DNA from: an uncultured Dialister sp.
GTDB taxonomy: Bacteria; Bacillota; Negativicutes; Veillonellales; Dialisteraceae
Reading direction: 5' to 3'
Assembly: GCA_900314595.1 (NCBI GenBank)
Contig: OMVW01000003.1
Span: 62,001 to 126,000, forward strand
Length of the DNA: 64,000 nt
Below are positions 53,192 through 62,127 of this stretch, piece by piece; positions within the stretch are counted from its first letter, which is position 1, and every line of letters begins with the position of its first letter. The notes beneath the pieces were generated by a model. The model was not told the origin of the DNA and searched no databases. It saw nothing but the letters and a program-made list of their open reading frames with translations. Made by a program: the position numbers and the translations under genes.

Positions 53192-55573
53192 ATGATTTTA
53201 TTTGACGGAGGCATGGGCACCATGCTTCAGAAAGCCGGACTTCCCACCGGCGGCTGCCCGGACTATTACAATATAAGCCATCCTGAAATCGTTCAATCCA
53301 TTCATAAAGCTTATGCGGAAGCCGGAGCCCATTACATCACCACCAACACCTTCGGTTCCTCCCCCATCAAGCTTTCCGATTATGATCTGCAGGACAAAGT
53401 AGAAGAAATCGCAAAAGCTGCCGTAGCCAATGCGAGAAAAGGCGGCGGGAAACAAATCGAAGTTGTGGGAGATATGGGTCCGACAGGAAAATTTATTGCT
53501 CCTATCGGAAACCTGTCTTTCGATGAAGCCTGCGAAAATTATTACCGCCTGGCCAAAGCCCTTGCCGATGCGGGAGCAGATGCCCTGATCATTGAAACGA
53601 TTATTGATATCCAGGAGATGAAGGCTGCCCTGATTGCTGCAAAAGCGGCTGCCAAACTTCCTGTTTTCTGCACCATGACATATGCAGAAGACGGACGTAC
53701 CATTCCAGGCACTGACCCAATTACCGCGACAGTCCTTCTCGATGCGCTGGGAGCTGATGTCATCGGAGCCAACTGCTCTGTGGGGCCGGACAAACTGATT
53801 GGTGTTGCAGAAAAAATCATTTCCTCTACCAATAAGCCTGTCATCATCCAGCCAAACGCGGGCATGCCGGTCCTTGAAAACGGAGAAACCCGGTTCCCCC
53901 TAGGGCCTGAAGAATTTGCTTTCTATGTGCCGGAGTATGCAGCTCTTGGCATCGATATCATGGGCGGCTGCTGCGGCACTACACCGGATCACATCAGGGC
54001 CCTGAAAGAAGCCTTCGACAAAAATCCCGAAGCAGAAAGAAAAACGGTGAAACCCTTTACCGCCCTCACTTCCCGCACAAAAACCGTCTTCATCGGTGAT
54101 GATTATGCACCGGTCAAAATCGGTGAACGTATCAACCCCACAGGAAGAAAGAAAATGAGAGAAGACCTCCAGCGGGGCAGTTTTGTTTCCATAAAGAAAG
54201 AGGGCCTTGCCGAAGTGGCAGCCGGGGCTGATGTACTGGATATCAATATGGGGGCCCCGGGCATTGATCAGGCAAAAGCTATGGTGACTGCCGTATCTCA
54301 GCTTTCCATGCTCTGCCCGGTTCCCTTCTCAATCGACAGTACGGATCCGAAAGTGGTGGAATCCGCACTCAAAGTCTATCCCGGCCGGCCGCTGATCAAT
54401 TCCATCAATGGCGCTGATCTGGAAGCGGCAGATCAGATTCTTGACCTGGCGAAGAAATATGGTGCCGCAATTCTCTGTCTCCCCCTGGAAAAAGGAAATC
54501 TTCCCAAAACGGCGGACGAACGGATCCGCGTGGCCAAAGGACTCATCGAAAGGGCTCTTTCCCATGGACTTAGAAAAGAAGATATCCTTTTGGATCCTCT
54601 GGTCCTTACCATCGGTTCCTCTGATACCGGTGCCAGGGAAACGCTGCGAACGATTTCTCTTTATAAAGAAGAATTCGGTCTTGCCTGCGTCATGGGTACC
54701 AGCAATGTATCCTTCGGCCTTCCTTCAAGACCACGGATCAATGCGTCCTTCCTTACCATGGCTTTTGCCTGCGGTATGAATGCCCCCATCATCAATCCCC
54801 TGGATCAGGGCATTCAGGATGCTTTCATCAATGCCAAACTGTTACTGGGCTTTGACCCCGGAGCCATGAACTTCATCAAAGCCGCATCGGTTTCCTCTGA
54901 ACCGACTTCTCAAAAGAAAGAAGTTTCCACCCTTCCCCTGCTGGAACAGCTCCGGGAAGCGGTCAAGAGCGGAGATAAGGAAGAAGCTTCAGGCCTGGTG
55001 AAGATAGTCCTTGACAGCGGTATTTCTTCAGAAATACTCATTAAAGAGGGCCTCACAAAGGCCATGACGGAAATCGGCGACGGCTATGGTGCGGGTAAAG
55101 TATACCTGCCCCAGGTCATGATGGCCGCGGAGGCCATGCAGGCTGCTTTCAAGGAAATCAAAAAACTCCTGCCCGATATGAAGTCCACCACCAAAGGCAC
55201 CCTTGTCATAGGCACTGTCAAAGGGGATATCCATGATCTTGGAAAAAATATCGTTTCTGCCCTCATGGAAAACAGCGGTTATAAAGTCATTGATCTTGGC
55301 AAGGATGTGGAACCGGAAACCTTCATCAAAGCAGTAAAAGAATACAAAGCAGACCTTGCCGGTCTCTGTTCCCTCATGACCACCACCCTTCCTGAACTGG
55401 AAGAAACTGTCAGACAACTGAAAGTGCTCACACCGGAAACAGATATCCTTGTCGGCGGAGCCGTCGTAACCCAGGATTATGCCAACAGAATCGGGGCACC
55501 CCATTATTGCAAAGACGGCATTGCGGCTGTCCGCATAGCCGATGAAACAATAGAAAAGAGGAATAACGGATGA
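53192..55573 (+). CDS. metH: Cobalamin-dependent methionine synthase, without activation domain
   Basis: Transfers methyl from methyltetrahydrofolate to homocysteine. The 793-residue protein has a homocysteine-binding barrel (about 1-285, zinc Cys in GANCS and GGCCGTTP), a pterin-binding barrel (about 300-560, GERINPTGRKKM), then the helical cap and cobalamin domain (about 590-793) with the His of DIHDLGKNI. The reactivation domain is absent and is supplied by the preceding gene. It overlaps metF by 4 bases. Confidence 0.95.
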   Translation: MILFDGGMGTMLQKAGLPTGGCPDYYNISHPEIVQSIHKAYAEAGAHYITTNTFGSSPIKLSDYDLQDKVEEIAKAAVANARKGGGKQIEVVGDMGPTGKFIAPIGNLSFDEACENYYRLAKALADAGADALIIETIIDIQEMKAALIAAKAAAKLPVFCTMTYAEDGRTIPGTDPITATVLLDALGADVIGANCSVGPDKLIGVAEKIISSTNKPVIIQPNAGMPVLENGETRFPLGPEEFAFYVPEYAALGIDIMGGCCGTTPDHIRALKEAFDKNPEAERKTVKPFTALTSRTKTVFIGDDYAPVKIGERINPTGRKKMREDLQRGSFVSIKKEGLAEVAAGADVLDINMGAPGIDQAKAMVTAVSQLSMLCPVPFSIDSTDPKVVESALKVYPGRPLINSINGADLEAADQILDLAKKYGAAILCLPLEKGNLPKTADERIRVAKGLIERALSHGLRKEDILLDPLVLTIGSSDTGARETLRTISLYKEEFGLACVMGTSNVSFGLPSRPRINASFLTMAFACGMNAPIINPLDQGIQDAFINAKLLLGFDPGAMNFIKAASVSSEPTSQKKEVSTLPLLEQLREAVKSGDKEEASGLVKIVLDSGISSEILIKEGLTKAMTEIGDGYGAGKVYLPQVMMAAEAMQAAFKEIKKLLPDMKSTTKGTLVIGTVKGDIHDLGKNIVSALMENSGYKVIDLGKDVEPETFIKAVKEYKADLAGLCSLMTTTLPELEETVRQLKVLTPETDILVGGAVVTQDYANRIGAPHYCKDGIAAVRIADETIEKRNNG

Positions 55574-56433
55574 CTACATTAAAAGAAAAGAATCAGCAGC
55601 ACCTGTTCACTATTACTACCGAACTGGATCCTCCCAAAAGTGCTTCCTCCGCTTCTACCGAAGCAGATGTAGTAAAAGTTGCCCCCTATGTGGACGCAGT
55701 CAATATCGCTGACTGCCCCACGGCCCGTCTCCGCATGAGCCCCATTGCCCTTTCTTCCATTATCCAGAGCAAATATAACGTGGAATCCATTTTCCACCTC
55801 ACCTGCCGGGATAGGAATGTAATCGGCCTTCAGGCTGAACTCCTGGGCGCTTATGCCCTGGGCGTCAGGAATATCCTCACCCTGACCGGTGACCCGCCCA
55901 CTCTGGGAGATCATCCGGAGGCCAAAGGAGTCTTTGAAGTGGACTCCACGGGGCTGATTGAAATTGCCCGCTCACTCAATGAAGGCCATGACCTCACAGG
56001 TCATGAACTGGGACAGCCTACTGATTTTTACATCGGCACCACTGCCGGAGTAGGCGAAGATATTGAAAAAGAAGTAAGACGCCTCGAAGGCAAGAAAAAG
56101 GCGGGTGCCCAGTTTGTCCAGACCCAGCCGATTTATGACCTTTCCCAGGCGGAAGAATTCCTGAAAGCCGCAAAGGGGCTGGATCTCCCTATCCTCTTTG
56201 GCATCGTGCCCCTCAAGTCTTACAAAATGGCCAATTACCTCAATACAAAAGTCCCCGGGATTTACATCCCTCCCCAAGTAATGAAAGCCATGGAAGATGG
56301 CGGACGGGAAACAGGCATTGCCCTTTCCAGAGAGCTCGTACAGGGGCTCATGGAAATGGGAGCTGCCGGTGCCCATCTCATGCCGGTAAAGGATGTGGAT
56401 GCGGTTCCTCTCATTGTCAAAGGGCTTAGATAA
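55570..56433 (+). CDS. metF: 5,10-methylenetetrahydrofolate reductase
   Basis: Makes the methyltetrahydrofolate used by MetH. The 287-residue barrel protein has FTITTELDPPKS at the start, LTCRDRN, ILTLTGDPP and AQFVQTQPIYD near 178-188, all typical of MetF. It overlaps metH by 4 bases and is last in the T-box-controlled operon. Confidence 0.94.
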   Translation: MTTLKEKNQQHLFTITTELDPPKSASSASTEADVVKVAPYVDAVNIADCPTARLRMSPIALSSIIQSKYNVESIFHLTCRDRNVIGLQAELLGAYALGVRNILTLTGDPPTLGDHPEAKGVFEVDSTGLIEIARSLNEGHDLTGHELGQPTDFYIGTTAGVGEDIEKEVRRLEGKKKAGAQFVQTQPIYDLSQAEEFLKAAKGLDLPILFGIVPLKSYKMANYLNTKVPGIYIPPQVMKAMEDGGRETGIALSRELVQGLMEMGAAGAHLMPVKDVDAVPLIVKGLR

Positions 56434-56443
56434 TATTTTCCAT

Positions 56444-56476
56444 AAAAAAAGAACTGTGGATATCACAGTTCTTTTT
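56444..56476. terminator. Bidirectional terminator after metF
   Basis: AAAAAGAACTGTG/CACAGTTCTTTTT with a 5-base loop between convergent genes. Confidence 0.92.
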
Positions 56477-56479
56477 ATT

Positions 56480-57199
56480 TTACTTTTTATCGCTGGAACT
56501 TTCTGATTTCTGCTTTCTTCTCCTGCTGTAATACCAGATCCCCCCATAAATAAGGCTGACAAGGATAATCAGCACCGTCAGGCGCATGAAATTTTCTTCC
56601 AGATGGACGAGGTCGTGCCCCAGCACCACTTCCAGTGCAGTGGAAGGAAGTTTGCCAATGAGGCATCCCAGGGCATAATGGCGGAAATGCATACTGGATA
56701 AAGCGGCAATGGCAGTGACTAAACCATTTGGCATATACGGAATCGCACGGGCGGCGGCCATGGCCTGCCAGGAATCATAGGAATCCAGTTTTTTCAAAGT
56801 TTTACTTCTGGCAATAATATTGGCCGCCATGCCCCGGAAAAGGACACGCATGGCATAGAAAGAAATAAGTACCCCTGTTGTCTCGGCCAGCCAGGAAATA
56901 ATGATACCCCAGAAAAGGCCGAATATCAGGCCGTTAGCAGTAGAGATAAAAATGGATGGAAGAAAGCCTACGATATTGATGACCACATCGATAAAGAAAC
57001 TCATTGCTGCGGCATACATGCCAAAGCTTTTCAGGTAATGAATAGTCCCCCGGAGGTCTCCGTCCCTGGACAAATGATAAACCGTGGGATAAAAAGTAGG
57101 GTCAATGAAGTGGATGGAAACAAGCACCAGCACCAGCAGGCCCAGTATGGCCAGCCTGAAATTCCGCTCCCCCTTTTCATCCCAGTTTCTGTATTTCAT
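56480..57199 (-). CDS. TVP38/TMEM64-family (VTT domain) membrane protein
   Basis: A 239-residue membrane protein with five to six hydrophobic segments and a lysine/arginine-rich tail. FGLFWGIIISWLAETTGVLISFY and ARAIPYMPNGLVTAIAALSSM match the VTT (formerly SNARE-associated/DedA-like) domain. Family members act in lipid scrambling or polyprenyl-phosphate recycling in some species; the role here is unknown. It lies 19 bases downstream of thrC on the same strand. Confidence 0.85.
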   Translation of the reverse strand: MKYRNWDEKGERNFRLAILGLLVLVLVSIHFIDPTFYPTVYHLSRDGDLRGTIHYLKSFGMYAAAMSFFIDVVINIVGFLPSIFISTANGLIFGLFWGIIISWLAETTGVLISFYAMRVLFRGMAANIIARSKTLKKLDSYDSWQAMAAARAIPYMPNGLVTAIAALSSMHFRHYALGCLIGKLPSTALEVVLGHDLVHLEENFMRLTVLIILVSLIYGGIWYYSRRRKQKSESSSDKK

Positions 57200-57218
57200 G
57201 CATTAAAGACCTCGATTA

Positions 57219-58709
57219 TTATTTTATAATTGTATCTGCGTAGGCCCTGATGGTTTCTGCCATATCCTTTCTTTCCACAGTGTCAGTGAACCGCTTTTCT
57301 TTCTGTTCCAGTTCGCCCAGCTGCTGGGGAATGGCAATACCCGTCGCTTTTTCGATTTCCCTGAGCGTATCATAGGGACTTTCTTTTTCATCAAGTCCCA
57401 GAGCTTTGGCCACGACCCCCGGGAATTTATACGGATGGGCTGTGGAAATAATGACTGTATGGGTGTGGCGGGTGATTTTTCCCGTCCGGCGCAGCTTGTC
57501 ATAAACCGCATAGGCTACGGCCGTATGAGGATCCATAAGGTAATCGTACTTTTCATACACGTCAGTCATAGCTTTCCTCATAGCTTCCGGAGATGCCCAG
57601 CCTCCCATCATTTCCAGATCCGCCTTTTTGAGAGCTTCTCTGGAGACTTCATATTTCCCGGTATTTCTCAAAGCCTCCATATCTGCCTTCACTTCATCGG
57701 TGGAATCCGTAAGGAAATAGAGGAACCGTTCGAAATTGGAGGAAACGAGGATATCCATGGATGGCGCTTCAGTCATATAGAATTCCCGGTTGACATCATA
57801 AGTCCCCGTTTCAAAGAAATCGGAAAGCACTTTATTTTCATTGGATGCGCAGACCAGCTGACCAATAGGAGTCCCGATCTTTCTGGCAATCCAGGCAGCC
57901 AGGATATTTCCGAAGTTGCCTGTAGGAACAACCACATTGAATTCTTCCCTGGGACCGATGGAACCGCTCTTTAAAAGCTTCAGCCAAATCCATACATAGT
58001 AAACGACCTGTGGAAGAAGTCTGCCTATGTTGATGGAATTGGCACTGGAAAAGAGAACTCCTTTCTCCGCTTCCTCTTTACGAAGGCTGCTGTTGAATAC
58101 CTGTTTCAGAGTCCCCTGGGCATCATCAAAATTACCTTCAATACCTACAACTTTTACGTTGTTCCCCAATTGTTTCTGCATCTGATCCTTCTGTAGAGGA
58201 GAAACACCATGGGATGGATAGAAAACCATAATGTGAACGCCCGGGACATCCCGGAATCCTTCCAGTGCCGCCTTGCCCGTATCTCCAGAAGTAGCGGTAA
58301 GAATCAGGATTTCCCGATCGTCCTTTTCCTGTTTCTTTGCATACACGAGGAGGTATGGGAAAAGGGAAAGTGCCAGATCCTTGAAAGCACAGGTTCTGCC
58401 ATGAAACATTTCCGCCATAGAAAAAGATTCAGAAAGGGTCTTCACCGGAACTATTTCGCTGGTTTCAAAAGTGCCCGTATACGCATTATGAGTAAGCTTC
58501 CTGATTTCTCCATCAGGGATGTCCGTGAGAAAATGAGAAAGCACAAAAGCCGCCAGTTCTTCATAGGAAAGATTCAATAATGCCTGTGCATCAAGGAATG
58601 GTTCCGGTAAAAAATCCGGCACATAGAGACCGCCATCATCAGCCAAACCTTTAACCAGCGCTTCTTCGGCAGACACTGTTTCATTACTTCTGGTACTTCT
58701 ATATTTCAT
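57219..58709 (-). CDS. thrC: Threonine synthase
   Basis: PLP enzyme making threonine from O-phosphohomoserine. The 496-residue protein begins MKYRSTR, with PLP Lys110 in GRTCAFKDLALSLFPY, TSGDTGKAALEGF near 165, and the phosphate loop VPTGNFGNILAAW. It belongs to the long (yeast/E. coli-type) ThrC class. No other threonine genes are near. GGAGG lies 7 bases before the ATG. Confidence 0.95.
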   Translation of the reverse strand: MKYRSTRSNETVSAEEALVKGLADDGGLYVPDFLPEPFLDAQALLNLSYEELAAFVLSHFLTDIPDGEIRKLTHNAYTGTFETSEIVPVKTLSESFSMAEMFHGRTCAFKDLALSLFPYLLVYAKKQEKDDREILILTATSGDTGKAALEGFRDVPGVHIMVFYPSHGVSPLQKDQMQKQLGNNVKVVGIEGNFDDAQGTLKQVFNSSLRKEEAEKGVLFSSANSINIGRLLPQVVYYVWIWLKLLKSGSIGPREEFNVVVPTGNFGNILAAWIARKIGTPIGQLVCASNENKVLSDFFETGTYDVNREFYMTEAPSMDILVSSNFERFLYFLTDSTDEVKADMEALRNTGKYEVSREALKKADLEMMGGWASPEAMRKAMTDVYEKYDYLMDPHTAVAYAVYDKLRRTGKITRHTHTVIISTAHPYKFPGVVAKALGLDEKESPYDTLREIEKATGIAIPQQLGELEQKEKRFTDTVERKDMAETIRAYADTIIK

Positions 58710-58926
58710 AGTACACCTCCACAGGTAAAAATATTCAAGTCTATTTTATCATAAATAAAGTAGAAACAATAGAAAATATGGCCTTTAAAGGACGATTTAT
58801 ATACAAATATGAAGAAAAATATGACTTTTTATCCCGAATACTCTTAAAAAGTTCCGTCATCCACTAAAATAAATACCAATCCAGGTAGAATTGAAAATAA
58901 ATCTTTCCTCCCCGGAAGAAATATGG

Positions 58927-58932
58927 TATAAT
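58927..58932 (+). promoter_or_regulatory. -10 box of tRNA-Arg
   Basis: TATAAT with an extended TGG before it lies 12 bases upstream of the tRNA; the -35 (TTTCCT, 58904-58909) is weak. Confidence 0.65.
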
Positions 58933-58944
58933 TCATTTTGTTAA

Positions 58945-59020
58945 GCGTCTATAGCTCAGTGGATAGAGCACTGGTCTCCGGAACCAGGTGTCGAGAGTTC
59001 GAATCCCTCTAGACGCACCA
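58945..59020 (+). tRNA. tRNA-Arg (CCG)
   Basis: A 76-base cloverleaf with acceptor GCGTCTA/TAGACGC, D-arm GCTC..GAGC, anticodon stem CTGGT/ACCAG with loop CTCCGGA (anticodon CCG at 58978-58980), a T-loop TTCGAAT and an encoded CCA end. Confidence 0.96.
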
Positions 59021-59050
59021 GTCATTGACCGTTTTAACGGTTTATATAGA

Positions 59051-59083
59051 AAGTCCTTATGCCCTCCGGTATAAGGGCTTTTT
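59051..59083 (+). terminator. Terminator between tRNA-Arg and the 77-aa ORF
   Basis: AAG-CCTTAT/ATAAGG-CTT arms with T5; the ribosome site of the next ORF begins 3 bases after the T run. A smaller ACCGT/ACGGT hairpin precedes it at about 59028-59041. Confidence 0.7.
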
Positions 59084-59099
59084 CCGTAAGGAGCTATTC

Positions 59100-59333
59100 A
59101 TGGAAAAAGATACTGAACACAAAGAAATGGAAGAACTCTCTGAAGAAGAGCTGCAGGAATTCATGTCTTCCTACAAGAAAGAACTAGCCCACATTTATAA
59201 AATGGCCAGTGCAAAAAAGACTTTCATGGCCCGTTCCCATATGCCCGGCCTCAGGTCTGCCCTTGAGCAATGTGACCGGGATATGAGAAAAGATATTGAA
59301 GAATTAAAGCATAAGTACGGCATCCACTACTAA
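59100..59333 (+). CDS. Small hypothetical protein, 77 aa
   Basis: I do not recognise this protein. It is 77 residues, strongly charged, with an acidic N-terminal half (EEELSEEELQEF-like) and a basic C-terminal half. It is predicted mostly helical with one Cys and no membrane segment. AAGGAG lies 6 bases before the ATG, so translation is plausible. The only promoter seen upstream is that of tRNA-Arg, and a terminator hairpin lies in between. tRNA-Lys follows 150 bases later. Confidence 0.65.
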   Translation: MEKDTEHKEMEELSEEELQEFMSSYKKELAHIYKMASAKKTFMARSHMPGLRSALEQCDRDMRKDIEELKHKYGIHY

Positions 59334-59440
59334 TAAAAGGGGTCTGCTTTCATTCATCCGGCACTTGTAAAATTCCCTGTCCTGTGGTATAGTATCTACA
59401 TCGCCAATCCATGGCCGCTCAGAAAAGTTTTTAAAAAAAC

Positions 59441-59469
59441 TTGACAGTGCGAACAAAAGATGATATTAT
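59441..59469 (+). promoter_or_regulatory. Promoter of tRNA-Lys
   Basis: Perfect TTGACA, 17 bases, TATTAT, preceded by an A/T-rich upstream tract. Confidence 0.85.
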
Positions 59470-59483
59470 ATCATTCGTTGAAC

Positions 59484-59559
59484 GGATCATTAGCTCAGCT
59501 GGCAGAGCACCTGACTCTTAATCAGGGTGTCCGGGGTTCGAACCCCTGATGATCCACCA
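59484..59559 (+). tRNA. tRNA-Lys (CTT)
   Basis: A 76-base cloverleaf with acceptor GGATCAT/ATGATCC, anticodon stem CCTGA/TCAGG with loop CTCTTAA (anticodon CTT), T-arm GGGGTTCGAACCCC and an encoded CCA end. Confidence 0.96.
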
Positions 59560-59566
59560 GAAAATT

Positions 59567-59595
59567 AAATCCCACGAGATTTCGTGGGATTTTTT
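59567..59595 (+). terminator. Terminator of tRNA-Lys
   Basis: ATCCCACGA/TCGTGGGAT with a 4-base loop and T6. Confidence 0.92.
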
Positions 59596-59645
59596 ATTTT
59601 TCTCCCCTATTCCCATGCCGGAAACATCTGCACAGCGGAGAAAAT

Positions 59646-59689
59646 AAAAAGGACTGTGAAACAGTAAATTTCTATTTCACAGTCCTTTT
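59646..59689 (-). terminator. Terminator of alr
   Basis: AAAAGGACTGTGAA/TTCACAGTCCTTTT arms, 8 bases past the alr stop. Confidence 0.88.
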
Positions 59690-59696
59690 AGTCATT

Positions 59697-60815
59697 TTAA
59701 CAATTCTTGTCGTAATCTATGTCCACGAAAAGACGGGGGATACGCTTCAGGTCGCAAGTGATTTCATGTGGAATAGTGCCTGCAGTAACCGCCACTTCAT
59801 CCAGGGAAATTTCTTCCTCGCCCTGACGACCCATGAGAACGACTTCATCTCCGGGTTCTACATCCTCACCGGCGGCAACCATCAGCTGATCCATGCAGAT
59901 ACGTCCAATGATGGGACAGCGTTTACCATTAATTAGAACGACGCCTTTATTGGAGAGGCAGCGTGGGAACCCATCTGCATAACCGATCGGGACGGTAGCC
60001 GTTTTCATGTCTTTTTCTGCCACATAGGTCCCACCATAGCCGATGGCTTCCCCTTTATGCAGGGTCTGAATGTGAGTAACATGGCTGATTAGGCGCATAG
60101 CATACTGCAGATCCAGCTTATTCGTCATTACATCGGAAGGCTGAGGGCCATAAATGATAATGCCCGGTCTTGCCAGATTATGCCAACTTCTGGGAATATC
60201 AATCACCCCGGCACTGTTTGCAGAGGAAATGACAAAATCCTTGTTCACCGGCATATGAGAAATAGCTTCATCAAAACGATCCAGCTGTTTCAGGGCTGCG
60301 TCCTTTTCTTTATGATCTGCAGTAGCCATATGGGTGAAAGTACCCTTCACATGAATGTGGGGATACTTCTTTAATTTTTCAAGAAATGCCTCTACATCTT
60401 CCGGATGAGTACCGATTCTGTTCATTCCTGTATCTATCGGAAGCATAACTTCAATCGTCTTTCTGGAAAGCGCGGCAATGCATTCCAGAGATTCCAGATC
60501 TACTGTATCATCTATCGGAAGGATGAGATCTTTATTTACGCCAATGGGCATATCTTCAGGAAGCGGCAACCCCAGTACATAAATGGGGCAGGTAAAGCCG
60601 GCATCACGAAGTTCCTGACCCTCTTCGACTCGGGCAACAGCTGCGGCGGTATAACCTTCTTCTAATGCAATACGAAGTGTTTCCACTGCTCCATGCCCAT
60701 ATGCATTAGCCTTGACAACGGCAAGGCACTCCACTTCTTTGGGCAGATGCTGACGGATAACCCGAAGATTGTGACGAAGAGCGCTCAAATTAACTTCCAT
60801 ATAAGAAACCGGCAT
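59697..60815 (-). CDS. alr: Alanine racemase
   Basis: PLP enzyme making D-alanine for peptidoglycan. The 372-residue protein has PLP Lys35 in VVKANAYGHGA, the glycine-rich GYGGTYVA region, and the C-terminal GRICMDQLMV. GGAGG lies 8 bases before the ATG. A terminator-like hairpin with a T6 run ends directly before this ribosome site, so alr may be controlled by read-through. Confidence 0.95.
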   Translation of the reverse strand: MPVSYMEVNLSALRHNLRVIRQHLPKEVECLAVVKANAYGHGAVETLRIALEEGYTAAAVARVEEGQELRDAGFTCPIYVLGLPLPEDMPIGVNKDLILPIDDTVDLESLECIAALSRKTIEVMLPIDTGMNRIGTHPEDVEAFLEKLKKYPHIHVKGTFTHMATADHKEKDAALKQLDRFDEAISHMPVNKDFVISSANSAGVIDIPRSWHNLARPGIIIYGPQPSDVMTNKLDLQYAMRLISHVTHIQTLHKGEAIGYGGTYVAEKDMKTATVPIGYADGFPRCLSNKGVVLINGKRCPIIGRICMDQLMVAAGEDVEPGDEVVLMGRQGEEEISLDEVAVTAGTIPHEITCDLKRIPRLFVDIDYDKNC

Positions 60816-60830
60816 AATATCCCCTCCAAT

Positions 60831-60880
60831 AAAAAAGACATTCCAGCAAAAGTGACCATCCAGTCACGGAAGCCGCAATG
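60831..60880 (-). terminator. Terminator-like hairpin abutting the alr ribosome site
   Basis: On the minus strand CATT/AATG, then a one-base mismatch, a 4-bp stem, a 4x4 internal loop and GTGAC/GTCAC form one long hairpin (60880-60839). It is followed by TCTTTTTT, ending 2 bases before GGAGG. It may end hemW transcripts or attenuate alr. Confidence 0.55.
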
Positions 60881-60984
60881 CCTCAAAACCCTGTGAAATT
60901 AAAAGGTTACCCTTATCATAAAACACAAGCAGGAAAAAGAAAAGGGGCAAAGGAAAAAATCATGAAAATTATCCTATGCCCTGT

Positions 60985-62118
60985 TTAATCGAAAAGAAAC
61001 TGCTCAAATACAAAATTTCCCAGTGCCGCCCCACGATAGGTAAGGGAAAGGCAGCCCCCCTGCTCTTTGAGGAGTTTCCTTGCCTTCAACATCTTGACAG
61101 GTTTTTCATACCAGTGAGAAATATCCGCACCAAAGCGTTTTTCGAAATCGGAAAGGTTAATGCCTTCCCTTCTCCGGAGTGCAAGGAAACAATATTCCTC
61201 TATTTCATCTTCTTGAGAAAGTTCTTCCATTTCCTCCGCAGGCATTTTTCCTGAAAGGAGCGCCTTTTCATAAAGCCTGACGCCCGGATTTACGGTAAAT
61301 CTTCTATGCCCGATACGGGAAGAGGCAGCAGGTCCCAGCCCCAGATAGTCGGAAAAAGTCCAATATTTCTGATTATGCTTCGACCGATGACCATTTCTGG
61401 CAAAGCTGGATATTTCATACCGTTCAAACCCGTAATGAGGGAGAATACGGCACATATCCTGATACATGGACCAGCTCTCATCCTCCGTGGGCCGGGAAAG
61501 CAGTCCCTTTTCTGCCAGCTGTGCAAATCTCGTCCTTTTTTCCAGAATCAGGCTGTATACGGATATATGAGTAATAGGCAGGTGTACTGCCCAGAGAAGG
61601 GATTTCCTGAAATCTGAGACGCTTTGACCGGGAAGTTCATACATGAGATCAAGACTTATATTATGAAAGCCTGCGCGATATGCCCGTTTCACTGCTGACT
61701 CCGCTTCCGATGCGGTATGAAGTCTCCCTATCATCCTCAAGAGCCGGTCATCATAGGACTGGACTCCGACAGAAATACGGTTAATTCCAAGCAGCCTTGC
61801 GTATGTAAGACAGGACTCACTCATATCACACGGATTCATTTCCATGGTGATTTCTGCATTTCCTGAAACATTGAAAAACTGATGAATTCCATTAAAAACC
61901 TTTACCAGCTGGCATTGAGAAAGGGATGAAGGTGTTCCTCCACCAAGGTATACCGTATCACAAATATAGTCCTTGAAAGATGGACTCCTCATTTCCATTT
62001 CCTTCAGGAGAGCTTCCACAAACCTGTCCGTCGGTTTTCTCCCTATAGAATAGAAGCCGCAGTAATCACAGCGGCTCCTGCAAAAGGGAATATGTATATA
62101 TAATCCCAGAGTTTTCAA
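60985..62118 (-). CDS. hemW: Radical SAM protein HemW (coproporphyrinogen oxidase-like)
   Basis: A 377-residue radical SAM protein with the cluster ligands Cys13, Cys17 and Cys20 in CRSRCDYC and GGGTPSSLS near 57-65. Length and the lack of the extra N-terminal part of HemN point to HemW, a heme chaperone, not the true coproporphyrinogen dehydrogenase. It lies 9 bases after lepA, a very common pair. Confidence 0.92.
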   Translation of the reverse strand: MKTLGLYIHIPFCRSRCDYCGFYSIGRKPTDRFVEALLKEMEMRSPSFKDYICDTVYLGGGTPSSLSQCQLVKVFNGIHQFFNVSGNAEITMEMNPCDMSESCLTYARLLGINRISVGVQSYDDRLLRMIGRLHTASEAESAVKRAYRAGFHNISLDLMYELPGQSVSDFRKSLLWAVHLPITHISVYSLILEKRTRFAQLAEKGLLSRPTEDESWSMYQDMCRILPHYGFERYEISSFARNGHRSKHNQKYWTFSDYLGLGPAASSRIGHRRFTVNPGVRLYEKALLSGKMPAEEMEELSQEDEIEEYCFLALRRREGINLSDFEKRFGADISHWYEKPVKMLKARKLLKEQGGCLSLTYRGAALGNFVFEQFLFD

Positions 62119-62127
62119 TTGATTTCC

